64,000 nucleotides of DNA from Dromiciops gliroides (taxonomy: Eukaryota; Chordata; Mammalia; Microbiotheria; Microbiotheriidae). A model generated the notes under the pieces. The model was given only the letters and a program-made list of their open reading frames with translations, did not search any database and was not told the origin of the DNA. Positions 33,861 to 45,415 of the stretch are shown here, in pieces. The stretch lies in NCBI RefSeq assembly GCF_019393635.1, contig NC_057865.1, positions 302,665,885 to 302,729,884 of the forward strand, read 5' to 3'. Made by a program: the position numbers and the translations under genes. How positions within the stretch are numbered: position 1 is the first letter of the stretch; the number at the start of each line of letters is the position of its first letter.

Positions 33861-34390
33861 GGCGTCCGGGCCTCGGGCTCGGCAGCGTCGTTCCCGCTGC
33901 TACGCAACCACAGGAGCTGCCCGCGCCCGACGCCGGATGGAATGTCGGGAAGCCCCCGGGGGCTGCCTGTTGGTCTGCCTGAAGGACCTCGCCGACAGAC
34001 GCGCATGTGCAATCCTGCTCCCGGAGGGAGGGGTGCATGGAGTCGCTGGGGCGGGGGAGGGGGCGGCGCGCAAGGAGTACAGACGGAGGCCGCACGGGGA
34101 CGCACGCGATCGTAGGAGGACGTACGGGGCACGTACAGGGTCGTAGGAGCTTGCACGGGGGAAGGAGAAGGACGCACACGGGAGGATGTGCAGGGTGGTA
34201 GAAGGCCGCACGGAAGCACGGAAGCACGCACGGGGGACGTACAGGGTTATAGGAGGACGCACGGGCACGTAGGGAACACGCACGGCGGAGGCGCGCGGAC
34301 GCTTGGGGGCGCAGGTGCACGCCGCAGGCCCGAGCGCCCGCGGTCCCTGGAGCCCGCGGGGCGGCAGAGGTCGGCGGCGCTGCCGGCAGG
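33861..34390. promoter_or_regulatory. Shared RABL2/NME6 bidirectional CpG-island promoter
   Basis: 530 bases separate the two start codons, which diverge. The stretch is very GC- and CpG-rich, and the CpG density continues into both first exons (about 33600-34600). No TATA box is seen, as usual for housekeeping bidirectional promoters. Its middle is occupied by a degenerate minisatellite. A possible RFX half-site (ctacgcaacc, about 33899-33908) sits just upstream of RABL2, which would suit a ciliary gene, but it is only a half-match. Confidence 0.75.
34050..34300. repeat. Degenerate GC-rich minisatellite
   Basis: Imperfect units built from 'cgcacggg', 'acgtacaggg' and 'cgtaggagga' recur about every 30-40 bases. 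For example, 'acgtacagggtcgtagga' near 34131 matches 'acgtacagggttatagga' near 34237. It lies inside the shared promoter and would place 5' UTR or promoter elements at variable spacing. Confidence 0.7.
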
Positions 34391-35842
34391 ATGGCGGCGC
34401 TGGCGCGCGGGGGCCCCGGCCTGCTGCAGCTCACCCTGGCTCTGATCAAGCCGGACGCCGTGGCCCACCCCCTGATCCTGGAGGTTAGGGCGGCGGCGGG
34501 CCAGGCGCGGGGCGTGGGGGGAGCCATCGGGGAGGGCTGCCCGGCGGCAGCGGAGCCTGGAAGGCCGGCTAAGGAGCAGCGCTTTGCTTTCGCGGACGCT
34601 AGGGAGCCACCTTCAGAAGGAGGGAGTCAGGCAGCGGCCTAGCGGGGGGTTAGGAGGACGGGGGAGGACCTCCCCCAGCAGAACAAAACAGATCTCCGGA
34701 GGAAGCCAGGGCGCCCCTCGCCCCCGCCCCTGCCGGTCGTGAGGGAGGGCCGGGAAGAGCCTCGGACCCAGCCCCAGCCGTCGGCTGTGGTTCCCCTGTC
34801 TTACAGATGGGGAAACTGAGGCAGGGCGTGAACGGAGGTCTAGCGCAGTCCAGACCTCGGGTCTGAAATAAGGTCCTTGAGGGCAAAGACCGGTTCTTAC
34901 TGGTTGGGGCTTTGGGTGCTGCCCTGTAGGAGGCGCCTAATAAATGCCCAAGACAAGCCCTGCCCTCAGTGGGGACCTGCACACAGTAGGGACTTACTGT
35001 GGAGCCGGAGAGTGGCTGCCTGTTTACAGCAGAGGGTCTCAGTGGACCCAGGAGTCCTGGGGGAGGGAGTCCCCGGGCCCCAAACCTGGTTTCTTAGCTT
35101 GGGGGGGGGCGTCCTTCCAGGCCATTCACCAGCAGATCCTAAGCAACCAGCTGCTCATCGTGCGGATGCGAGACTTGGTGTGGAGGAGGGAGGATTGTCA
35201 GCAGTTTTACCAGGAGCACAAAGGTGGGTGCAGCCCCTGCCCCTTCAGGAGGAGTGAGCTGCCCGTTCACTGCAAGATACAAGTCCTATCTGTTTGTCTC
35301 TCCTACAGGGCGTTTTTTCTACCAGCGGTTGGTGGAGTTCATGGCCAGGTAACCCTGCTTCTGCTGGGGGGGGGTGTTGGTGGGGAGCCCCAGTGGAGAG
35401 CACTGGATGTCCCTAGTCACCTCCTCTTCTTACCCCCAGTGGCCCCATCCGAGCCTACATCCTGGCTCACAAGGATGCCATCCAGCTGTGGAGGACCCTG
35501 ATGGGGCCAACCAAGGTGTTCCGGGCTCGCCATGTGGCCCCTGACTCCATCCGTGGGAGCTTTGGCCTCACTGACACCCGCAACACTACCCACGGCTCAG
35601 GTGAGTGGCGGGGGCAGAGCCGGGCCCCTGGAGGCCTTCTCTGGTAGGGCTGACCTCTACCCCTCCCGCTGTCTCCCCCAGACTCAGCAGTGTCTGCCCG
35701 CAGAGAGATCGCCGCCTTCTTCCCCGACTTCAGCGAGGGCCGCTGGTACCAGGAGGAGGAGCCTGGGCTGCGGTGTGGCCCTGTGTACTACGACGTGGAG
35801 GGGGGCGTTCACTGCGCAGCCACAAGCGGTGCATCCCTGTGA
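34391..35842 (+). CDS. NME6: Nucleoside diphosphate kinase family member NME6
   Basis: Coding exons 34391-34483, 35121-35223, 35309-35348, 35440-35600 and 35682-35842 splice in frame to 185 residues, about the family's normal size. The NDK fold is recognisable throughout: LALIKPDA near the N-terminus, FRARHVAPDSIRGSFG, and the catalytic-histidine segment NTTHGSD (His130). Group II NDK proteins such as NME6 act in mitochondria; human NME6 is reported to have weak or partner-dependent kinase activity (recalled, not shown here). The start has a good context (aggATGG) right after the shared CpG promoter with RABL2. Very high identity to human NME6 in exons 3-4, intact introns and no disruptions show it is the functional parent gene, not a retrocopy. 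The C-terminus (CAATSGASL) differs from human. Confidence 0.97.
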
Positions 35843-36804
35843 ATGAACTTGTGTGGGCCTCCTTTTCTTCTTGTGGTCCTGCCTCTCAGGGTAGTCGTGA
35901 TGACGGGCGACATCAGCCAAAGCTCCCGGTCAGCCTCTCGCAGCTGCATCGGTGTCTGTTGTGGGGTGTTCTGCCCCTGCTACCACCCCAAGGGTGCCTC
36001 GGGCCTGCTCCTCAGTACCCACCAGCCGGGCCCCGGCTTAGTGGTCGGCTCCCTGTTCCTGCCCGGCCAGACTCTCTTCTCTTGGCTTCTTGCCACTTGT
36101 GCCTTGGGCCCTTCACCCTCCCTCCTTCAGCCCAGCTCCTGCCCCAGGTGTGGCCACTCCCCCACCTCCCAGGTCATGGGCCTCCCAAATGCCCATGTCT
36201 TCCTTTGGCCCCTGTGGCTTAGAGCTCATCAGCACCCCCTCCATCTTGACTGCTGAGAAGTCCTTCTCGGACCCTCTCTCCCCTCCTCCTGTCTGCCCAG
36301 GACCCCGGGCCCTGTGGTGGGAAGATGCTGCTTCCTGGTGGGCAAGGCCCCTGCTGTTGCCCAGATGCCCCATGCCCCATCTCAGCCTGCTCTGTCCTCC
36401 ACGGGTGGCCTGCTCCAAAGGAGGGCCCTTTTACCTCCGGGCTGCCGTGGCCTGGGCCCTCAGACACATCCATGTCCTTCCAAAGGTGGGCTCGGTAGGG
36501 CACACCTGCCCCTCCCGGAGCTCACAGCCTGGGAATTGGATGTTTTGGGCCCATTAGATTTGGCCTTTTGGAGCCTGCTCCGGAACTGAGGTTGGAAGGA
36601 CCCAAGTTCAAATCCTGCCTCAGACACTTAATAGCTGCACAGACCTCATGGGAGGCTTTACCTGCAGCTTCTCAAGAATCAGAATATGCAGCATCCCCTG
36701 CAAAAGGGTTGGTCTGGCATCATTCCTTTCTGAGTCCTGCTGGCTCTCTGGGAGCCCATCACAACGGTCACTTGCTCCCTGTTGGCCGCAAGCTTTGTTT
36801 TCTT

Positions 36805-36955
36805 TTTTTTCTTTTTTTGGTGGGGCAATGAGGGTTAAGTGACTTGCCCAGGGTCACACAGCTAGTAAGTGTCAAGTGTCTGAGACTGGATTTGAACTCA
36901 GGTCCTCCTGAATCCAGGACTAGTGCTTTATCCACTGTGCTATCTAGCTGCCCCC
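36805..36955 (-). repeat. WSINE1/MAR1-type SINE
   Basis: Reverse copy with a perfect 16-bp duplication caagctttgttttctt at 36789-36804 and 36956-36971. A shorter SINE scrap lies upstream at 36590-36650. Confidence 0.93.
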
Positions 36956-37006
36956 CAAGCTTTGTTTTCTTAGACATGGGGCACCGGCCCATTCCCCATC
37001 CCTTGT

Positions 37007-37158
37007 GTTTTGTTTTTTTTTGGTGAGGCAGTTGGAGTTAAGTGACTTGCCCACGGTCACACAGCTAGTTAAGTGTTAAGTGTCTGAGGTCAGATTTGAA
37101 CTCAGGTCCTCCTGAATCCAGGGCCGGTGCTTTATCCACTGAACCACCTAGCTGCCCC
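37007..37158 (-). repeat. WSINE1/MAR1-type SINE
   Basis: A second reverse copy only 50 bases downstream of the previous one, with its own duplication ccccatcccttgt at 36994-37006 and 37159-37171. The two are therefore independent insertions. Confidence 0.93.
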
Positions 37159-37819
37159 CCCCATCCCTTGTTAACGTGAGGCCAAAATGGTTTTGTGCTA
37201 TGACAGAGGGGAGCCCGCTGTCAGAGCCTGAGAAGCCCGTTTCTGCCAAGCTCCCCCAGTTGGCAGCCTCTTAGGGTTCCCTGCTGCCCTAAGGAAGGAC
37301 TACAGCTGGGACCAGGGCAGCTTGTAGGACTGATATTGTGTGCCCCCTCTCTTGGGGTCGGGGCCCAGCATGCAGTGATGAGCTGGCCTGGGGGTGGTTC
37401 CAGAGCAAGGTCTGCCTGCTGCTTCTGGGGTGTCATCCCTTTGTCCATGAGAGAAGACTGCCTGAGTCCAGGCGGGACAGCACCAGCCTGTTCTGGGCCT
37501 GGGGATTGGGGGCCAGAACAAGGCTGTTCCAGGAAGTCTCCCAATGAAAGGGCTCTTTCTTAGGGCTCAGCCCAGAGGCAGCCCCTGAGGAGGACTGGCT
37601 GACATCTTGGCATAGGGGCAGGCTCAGACACCCAGGTCCCTGGGATGTGCCTTGGGGGTTTACCGGGCATTTCAGTGAGGACTCTGAGAAGAGGCAGGGG
37701 AGGATTTCCTGGGGTCAGATGGACGGGGATTTGATACCTTCTTGAGAAGTTTCATCAAGCATCCATGTCAGTCCTGAATGTAGTTTGAAAGAATAAAGTG
37801 TCAGTGTGGTCAGCATGCA

Positions 37820-38200
37820 CTTAGGGAGGGCCTGCTTATCACTGGCTGAGTGCTAGGGACACAAAGTCTCTGCCACACCACGGGTTACAGACAGGAGAAA
37901 CGGGGGAGACCCCAGAGAAAGTGTTAAGACTTAGAGGGGAGGAGGAAGAGCATTGCAGGCAGGGGGACAATCAGAGAATGTCGAGCTGGGAGGGGAAACA
38001 GTCGGGAGGCCGAGGTCACTGGTAGGGGAGTGGGCAGGTTAGGAAGGAGTCCAGCTGCCAAAGCATTTTGTTTTGGGTTATGGGGGCAATAGGGAGCCAC
38101 AGAGTTAATTGTTGGGGGGGGGGCCGGTGGCGGTGCCGCATGGTCAGGTCTGCATTTTGGGCCATGACTTTAGTGGGATGAGCTGCCAACTTGACATACA
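37820..38200 (+). repeat. Old interspersed repeat, LINE-like
   Basis: Phrases such as 'ggaagagcattgcaggcagg', 'aatagggagccacagagtta' and 'atggtcaggtctgcattttg' recur in mammalian repeats. A related piece lies at 42395-42500. I cannot fix the family by eye. Confidence 0.45.
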
Positions 38201-39860
38201 AATGTGATGGGAAGATGGTCATTTTGGAAAGATTTCTGTAGGAGCAGTCGCCCAGAGTGTGTGTATACATCTGCAAGAGACAGAAATTGCTCCAAGTTTC
38301 ATACCCTTGATTAAACAGCTCCAGCTGCTTCTCTTTACCCACAATTCCTTGATGACAGGATGTTGACGTGAGATCTTTTTCTTTCTCATCCGGGAGATGT
38401 TTTTGAGACTGTCCAGAGGTCAAACAATCCTGCAGTTTTTCAGCAACTCTCTTCCTTTTTTCTGTTTTGCAATTTTGTGGTTGCACAAGTTATTTCCCCA
38501 AACAGATGCTAAAAACACTTTTAGCACTTCAGTAGCTGAAGAGGGACAGGAGTGGAGGCAGACTGATTGGCTTAGCACCCATTGCTGTGGCCCAGGCGTG
38601 AGGTGCTGAAGAGAGAACTGGAGAGGTGCTCAGACTAGAAAGGATGAATGGGGGGGGGGGGGCTGGCTGAGGTGGGGCTAGGAGGGAGCACAGCTGGAGG
38701 ACTCAGGGTCCTGGGGCTTCTTGGCTCTCCATTGGTGAGATGTGGCATCTGAAGAGACCGGTGACCAGTGAAGGCTTCTGACCAAAGGTCTGGGGACAGC
38801 ACCCTTGGAGCTCTGGGTGACTTGGGGCCATCATTTGAAGGGTAGAGAGGCTAGCAGTCAACTGACAGTTACCACTCCCCAGGGAAAATGGGCTGCTCTG
38901 AAAGTGTGGACTGTGACGTATGTGGGGTGCCGGCTTGGAGTCCTAAAGACCTGAGTTCACATCCCTCTGATGCTGCAAAGGCCCTGCCACTTCGTGCCCC
39001 CGTTTGCTCACCTGTTGCCTGGATGGACTGTCCTTATTTGCAGCCTTGTGGAGGGACTTCCATGGCGGGGGGGGGGGCGATTTTGCCTGGTTGCTACCCC
39101 TCCCAGGACACCCAGGAAGGCCCTGGTCTGCTTCACTTGGCCCCCAGTCCCATGGCACGGGGCCCTTCCTTTCCTGCCCCATGATCCACAATCAGGCCAG
39201 CTCTTTTGAGTTGGGAGGGATGTGTCTACCTTTCTGTGGTCCCACTTTCCACCCTGTACCTCGGAGGACCTACGCATTTATCCAGGCACCGTTCCTCGGT
39301 GTGGTGGTCACCCATTAAAACAGCACACGGTATTTGGCACAGAATCGGTGCCTAGCTTCAGCTTCCTGCCGGTTCCGGATCCGTGATTCCACCAGCTCTG
39401 CTGGCTGTCACTGCTATTGTTGAGGAGGCCAGGCGATGGCCTGCAGGACATCGGATGCAAATGTGCTGCAGTGGAGCCAGATGACCTCTGGGAATCCCCC
39501 AGCAGAAAATAAGCTCCTGGAGGTCAGGGAGGGTTCTCTATCCCTTGTAGCACAAATGCTCTGCCATGGTTCAGATCAATTCAGATCCGTTAGTGTTTGA
39601 AGCAGATGAATGGGTCTATGGACACGGGGGACATCAGTGAGCACAGCCTCGTCGATTGGGGTTTTCTCATGACGTTTGACTGCTTCACCAGCGACGGAGA
39701 CTGAAGCGCCCTGAAACCAGGAGAGATGCTTTTGGTCACGGGGAGCAATGGGCACGTCTCAGGACGAGCCCCAAGCACGGGTGGGAGTCTGAGGAGAAAC
39801 GAGCGGTTACTGCCAGGACTGGGCTTGGTGCTGCCCAGAGGTGGAGTCTGCCCTGGCATT
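38201..39860. other. Intergenic, no supported gene
   Basis: About 1.65 kb. The minus-strand frame 38016-38486 (about 156 codons, Lys/Gln-rich) starts in the neighbouring repeat, matches no family I know and has no splice support. A poly-G run lies at about 38650-38661. Confidence 0.45.
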
Positions 39861-39869
39861 GCTCTTTTT

Positions 39870-40545
39870 TTTAGTCATGTTTTAATTTATTATTTTTAAA
39901 GTATTATTTTCCAGTTACATATTACATATAAGGATAGTTTTCAACGTTTCACAGGATTTTTAGTTCGATTTTTTTTCTCCCCTCCTCCCCAAGACAGGAA
40001 GCAGTGTGATATAGGTTGTATATGTACAATCACATTAAACATTTCTACATTAGTCATCTTGTGAAAGAAGAATCAGCATAAAGAACCTCAAACAAGAAGG
40101 GGGGGAAAGCAGTTCAACAGTAGAAACAGTGTGATTCAATCTGCATTCATAATTCACAGTTCTTTTTTCTGGATGTTGAGAACATTTTCTATCACAAATT
40201 TTTTGAAACTGTTTTGGATTGTTGCACTGCTGAGAAGAGCCAGGTCTATCCCCGTTGTTCATCACACAATGTTGCTGTTATTGTGTACAATGTTCTCCTG
40301 GTTCTGCTCCTCTCAAGTCAGCATCAGTTCATGTAAGTCCTTCCAGGTTTCTCTGAACTCCTGCTCATCATTTCTTACAGCACAATATTATTCCATTATA
40401 TTCATATGCTGCAATTTGTTTAGCCATTTCCCTATTGCTGGGCATTCCTTTGATTTCCAGTTCTTGGAACAAATAGAGTTGCTATAAATACTTTTGTACA
40501 TGTGTGTCCTTTTCCCTTTTCTATGGTCTCTTTGGGATACCAGAC
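39870..40545 (-). repeat. L1 3' end (marsupial type)
   Basis: A fairly complete reversed L1 tail: 'aaacatttctacattagtca', 'gtgtacaatgttctcctggt', 'catgtaagtccttccaggtt', 'ttccctattgctgggcattc', 'ttgctataaatacttttgta'. This is the complement of the L1 sequence seen forward at 48900-49135. Confidence 0.8.
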
Positions 40546-41700
40546 ATTGCTCTTTGTAGTGGTGAGGCATCAACATGGGAACACAAGATGGTGGGCGGAA
40601 GTATTTAGGGAGTCCCAGCCCATACCAACAGGATCCAATGATGGGTAGTATTAATGAGATAGGATTTAATGTGAAGTCCAGACCTGGGTTCACAAAACTA
40701 ACTGCACAAATACAGGCTAGGGGGATTGTGGAGACATTGGTTCCTTTGAAAAGGATCTGGGGGTCCCATTGGACCATATGTTTAATATGAGCTGAATGTG
40801 ATGGAATTCAGGAAAGCTGATGGGACCTTAGACTGCATTAATAAAGCAGCACCCTAGTAAACCTAGGAGCCCAACCTTTCCATTTTACAGATGAGCAACC
40901 TGAGGCCTGGAGAGGCATGGTACAATTTGAAGTGAAGATAGAACTGAGGTTTGGGGACAGGATCCCACTTGTCACAGAAATCTTAGCTGGGATGATGAGA
41001 ATCCCTCCTTGTCCTCCATGGGAACCTCACAGTCAGTCAGGAGAAATCTCAGGACAGGATATGTAGGGATGGGTGAAGGACAGGGGCAGGAGGCAGATGA
41101 CGATCTAGCAGTGGTCTGATGAGCAGTGCTTCAGACACGGCACAAATTATGGGATGGGAAAGTGTCCTGGAGAAAGGGCGTTTTTCAGCCAAGGGAAGGA
41201 CTCCTAGGATCCCAGAAGCAAGCTGTAGCCGCCTCTTCTGCCTCCTGCACAAGGGCTTCTACTAGGAGACCCAGCAGCCACAGGGAGCTCCCATTCCCGC
41301 CAGACTGTGCTGTGTCCCCGGGAGATGCCCACCTGACCATTCCCACCTCATTTATGGGGGGAACCAATCACGTATTAGTTGGGTGCTGGGCCCTGGGCTA
41401 GTACAGAGCATCTTGTTCTATTGCTTGCTGTCCAGTCCACAGGCTACAGGAAAGCTGTGGAGGAACCTGGCCCACCAGGTCCATGGGAACCTAGAGAGTC
41501 CTCCAAATCGCTGTCATGAGCCAGAAGAGACACCGCCCCTCCCCCCCCCCCCCCCCCGCCGTGAAGAATGAGCCAGCTGCTGACCCAGGGACATCTCATC
41601 CAGGACCTCACCTTGCTTTGCTCTGGCCCAGAGTCTGCCCCACCCGAGGGGGGAGGGGCTGGAAGAGGCCAGGGTGCAGCTTGAAGCTGGCTCTCCTGCC
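40546..41700. other. Intergenic, nothing recognised
   Basis: About 1.15 kb. A poly-C tract lies at about 41535-41557. No exon is supported. Confidence 0.45.
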
Positions 41701-41829
41701 TGGGAGCTGCAGAAACAGGAGTTGCTTCTGCCTTGTGCCATGGGTCAGGCTGGGCCCCCAGCCAGCTGGGGGTCGGCAGTCCCCTGCACTCCTGGCACTA
41801 CCCTGAGCTTCCCTGCTCCATATCATGGG

Positions 41830-42231
41830 GGCTGAGCTTGGGCAGCAGCAGATAGGACCAACGGCCTCCTAGAACCCAGGTGAGTCTGCAGTCTGACCCA
41901 ACTTCAGACCCTCAGAATTATCCCCAAGGATTTTGGTCACTGTCCTTAGCCTCTGGAGGTGGCACCTCTGAGCTAGGGCGGGGACCCCGACCAGAAGGCA
42001 CCCACTGGTCATTCCCTCCGGGGGCCAGAATCTCCCCATTGCTCTCTACTCACCACCAAACACCGCCCCCCCCCATCTAGCTGGGAGTGGGCATGGGGCC
42101 ATCCCAGGTGAGTCCCAGCTGTGACAGCATTTGGTTTGTCTCCCTCCAGAGACCAAACAGAATGGGACCCATCTCCTGTAGCCTCTTCTCTGCCCTCCTG
42201 AGTGGCCTGCTGCTCAGCCCTCCTGGCGAAG
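41830..42231 (+). CDS. Possible 5' exons of an unidentified secreted protein
   Basis: Two exon-like segments. The first ends at 41880 with a consensus donor (cag|gtgagt) and looks like 5' UTR. The second follows a good acceptor (ctccctccag, about 42150) and has an ATG at 42162 encoding a classical signal peptide (MGPISCSLFSALLSGLLLSP), ending in a phase-1 donor (gaag|gtgagt) at about 42231. Short signal-peptide exons with phase-1 donors are typical of small secreted or GPI-anchored proteins. One candidate continuation is 44330-44545, after a strong acceptor (cctctgccag), which reads about 70 residues with five cysteines. I recognise no Kazal, Ly6 or defensin pattern. It may be a real gene, a pseudogene or chance. 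Confidence 0.35.
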
Positions 42232-43394
42232 GTGAGTCTTGATTCAGGTTCCCTGGAGTGAGGAGCTGGGGTCTACTCTCCCTAGGGTCCTGGGGTCCCA
42301 GAAGGACCAGGTGTGCAAGAAAATGTACTTACTGAGCGCCACATACAGGCATTTACAGAGTGTGAAAATAACAACACGGGAGGGTCAGGGCAGAGGGAGA
42401 GGGCTCTAGCCATGGGCAACGGCCTGTGCAAAGGCCCAGGGAGGAGCATGGACCATGGAAGAGCTGCCAGTTTGACTGGAGCCCAGAGGGCATAAAGAGC
42501 AGGAACACAGCGTCCTTCTGAAGGCTCAGGGAGGGAGCAGTGCCCGCCAAGGGCTGTCAATGCCCAGTGGACTGGGGAGCCACAGACACCCCTGAGGTAG
42601 GCAGCAGCTCTGGTCAGAAGGCGGGGAAAGGGGAGGAGCCCCTGCATTCAGCTGGTGGCCTTGGTGTCAATGGGCAGAGGGGACTGAGGCGATCCCCTCA
42701 GTGACTGACTCATCCAAGGGCACTGGTTGGCCACTTCTGCAGAACGCTGGATGGGGTAGAGTTTCCATACACTGCTCCCGTGGCCTCTGACACCCGTGTG
42801 TCTCGACCCAGCAGAGTGTCTCTGGAGCAGGACTCTGCCTGTCTCTGGCTGTTCCCAGGACTGGGCAGCTTGGGTTATGTATTGCCCTACACCAGGGCTG
42901 GCACCTTCCCATGGCACAGAGGTCTCTCCTGCTCCCTCTCATGGGTCACAGCTGTGAATGGGTGACAATAGCTTTGAGCTGTGGCCCTAAGGAGGGGCTC
43001 CCTGAGGTGGCATTAGAGACATGAGGACAGGCCAACTTCCTGAACCCCATTACCAGGAGGGAGGCATAGGGCAGGGCAAAGCTCAAGGGTCCTATTGTAA
43101 CCTCCCAGACGCAGGACTCAAGGCTGCCCCATGAGCCCCAGCCTGAACCACTTTGGGTTAGGGTTGAGGAGGAGGCAATGAAAGCTGGATTTGGGGGTGC
43201 TGCTTGGGGGGGGTCTGGGTGCTGGGATGGGGGTGCTATGAGAAGTGGGAGGCAGGATCAGGAGGGGCTGCAGGGGCTTTAGAAACTGATCGGGACAGCA
43301 TGTCTAGTCTCAGCCCAGGGTTAGAGTTGGGTTAAAGTTAAGGTTGACATCAAATTAGGACTTTCATCTTGGTGAGTGACCCAGTGAGTCATAG

Positions 43395-43565
43395 CCAGGA
43401 GTACAGACAGACAGATGGATGAATGGATATTTGGATGGATAGATGATAAATGGATAAATAAATGATGGGTGGATGACAGATGGAAGGATGAATATATGGA
43501 TAGATGATAAATGGATATAGGAATGGATGGATGCATAGATGAAGGATGGATGGATGGATAGTACC
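43395..43565. repeat. ATGG/GATA-type tetranucleotide repeat
   Basis: Imperfect gatggatgg and gataaatgg units. Low complexity. Confidence 0.9.
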
Positions 43566-44329
43566 GTGCTATATGCTGCCGCACAGACACAGGACCAGAC
43601 AAACAGGCATCCTCGGACTCCTCGACCATTGGGAATTCATCCACATACATGAGCTTCTTGAGCCCACTAGGTGCTCAGCAAGGCTCTTAGAAGGGATATA
43701 GAAGGAGGAGGCCAGCTTACAGCCTAATGGGGGACACCTCTACCAGTGGGATGGCAATAGCACGAGCCTGCTTTTTCCCCACATCCTGCCCCTACCTTTC
43801 AATGGGTAGATGGCCAAGGCGTTCCAGATTCCCTCCTTGGCCCACTGAGGGGGAAGGGGAGAGCTGACAGTTGGGCCCCCCACCAGCTCTGACTGTGAGG
43901 GCAGCTGAGGGCAGGGAAATGAGATGCTTGTCAGGCCTGGACGATCAGGGCAGGATCTATGGAAGAAGTATGGGGTGTACACTGGAGAATGGCCTCTGTC
44001 CACACTGGAAGGGCATAGTTGTAGGAAGAAGCTGCTTGGCTTTAAGTATGGAGGGAAGTGGGAGGGCAGGCTGGGCTCTGTCTCTCCCTGGGTGCTGCTG
44101 AGCTGGAGATATGGGGAAGAGGGTGGCAGCAGCAGCTCTGAGGTAAGTTGAGAGTTGGGGTGGAGGCCATCATGCCTTGGAAGGGCCAGCCCCCACCATG
44201 CTGGAAGGGATGAAGGCTACCCCCCCTCCCCAGGCCAGGGGTACAAGCCCAACTCCCCTTCACCTACAGGTGTCCAGGCAAGCTGGTTGGTTTGGAGTTG
44301 CAGCTCCCCATGACCCTTCCTCTGCCAGT

Positions 44330-44545
44330 ATGTAATGCAGACCAGGCTGGGGACTGGGCCTCCTCCCCCAAGGAGTGTCTGTATGCCTGCCCTATTAAGT
44401 CACTTCTCCAGATTCCCACGGGGCTCCATCCTGATCTTGACCCCGGCACTCCCTGGGAGCGGGTCTCCCCATCTCCTGATTGGGGCTATGGGGAGGTCCT
44501 TCCAGCTCACTTCTGCAATTGTGACCTGACAAAAAACCCACTGTG
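44330..44545 (+). CDS. Candidate downstream exon of the secreted-protein model
   Basis: An open stretch after a strong polypyrimidine acceptor. If joined in phase 1 it reads V-CNADQAGDW...ECLYAC...HFCNCDLTKNPL-stop. The cysteine spacing fits no family I know. Intron 1 would be about 2.1 kb. No poly(A) signal is close, which weakens the idea. Confidence 0.2.
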
Positions 44546-44798
44546 ACAAAAGATGGCATTTCTGCCTTTAGTCTGTCCCTGCCTCGTCCCCCAGGGCCCT
44601 CACAGCTGCAGCCCTTAATGACGAGCCCCCCATAGGCCTGGGACCAGATTCCTGTATTCAGGCTAAAAACATCAGGGGCATTTTCTGGCCTTTCCCCTGA
44701 GCAGTAGTGGCCCCTGGGCTCCCTCAGAGTCTGTGGCACAGCCAGTGACACCTTCATCCCTGGGTCTAGTATGCCAGTGTCCAGAAGTGGTGGTCCTG

Positions 44799-44951
44799 GG
44801 GAGCAGCTAGGTGGCACAGTGGATAAAGCATGGGCCCTGGATTCAGGAGGACTTGAGTTCAAATCTGGCCTTAGACACTTGATACTTATTAGCTGTGTGA
44901 CCCTGGGCTAGTCACTTAACCCTCATTGCCCTGCAAAAAAAAGAAAAAGAA
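44799..44951 (+). repeat. WSINE1/MAR1-type SINE
   Basis: Forward copy with a perfect 16-bp duplication agaagtggtggtcctg at 44783-44798 and 44952-44967. Confidence 0.93.
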
Positions 44952-45089
44952 AGAAGTGGTGGTCCTGCTGCCCTCTGCCCAGGCCTAGGCTCACCATCTC
45001 CTGGGAGGGACATGGATAAGCTGGGTGCAAACCCAGATGGTGTCCTCCTCTGGGAGAGAAGTGGCAAAGGGGGGGAGGCTAGAAACTGG

Positions 45090-45415
45090 GCTTGTGGGGA
45101 AGGAGAAAGAGAGAAAGGGAGAGAATGAGAGGAGAGAGGGAGGGACAGAATGAGAAAAGGAGACAGGGAGAGAAAAGAATAGAGAGACAGAGATAGAGTC
45201 AGAATGGGAGAGAAAGAGGGGAGGGAGAGAATGAGACAGAGACAAAGGGAGAAGGAGAGAGACAGAGACTGAGAGAAATTCACAAAGACAGACAAAAAGA
45301 CACAGAGAGGAGAGCTAAGAGATGGGGAGAGATTGGGGGAGAGAGAAAGAGACAGTAGAGATGGAGACAGAGGGAGAAAGAGAGGAGAGGACAGAGGGGA
45401 GAGATGGGGGTGACA
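45090..45415. repeat. GAGA-rich purine tract
   Basis: About 325 bases of gaga/gggaga/agacag units. The minus-strand Ser/Leu-rich frame across it is an artefact of the repeat. Confidence 0.9.

Larger units (their letters stand above)
35843..37797 (+). other. NME6: Probable NME6 3' UTR with poly(A) signal
   Basis: The first clear AATAAA downstream of the stop is at 37792-37797, suggesting a 3' UTR of up to about 1.95 kb that includes two WSINE1 insertions. A shorter UTR with a variant signal is possible. No other exon is seen here. Confidence 0.4.

Noticed and set aside
33550-34527. Very long plus- and minus-strand frames across the CpG promoter
   Set aside because: High GC content removes stop codons; the frames overlap the real RABL2 and NME6 first exons in wrong frames.
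38016-38486. 156-codon Lys/Gln-rich minus-strand frame
   Set aside because: It starts within an interspersed repeat, matches no family I know and has no splice or poly(A) support.
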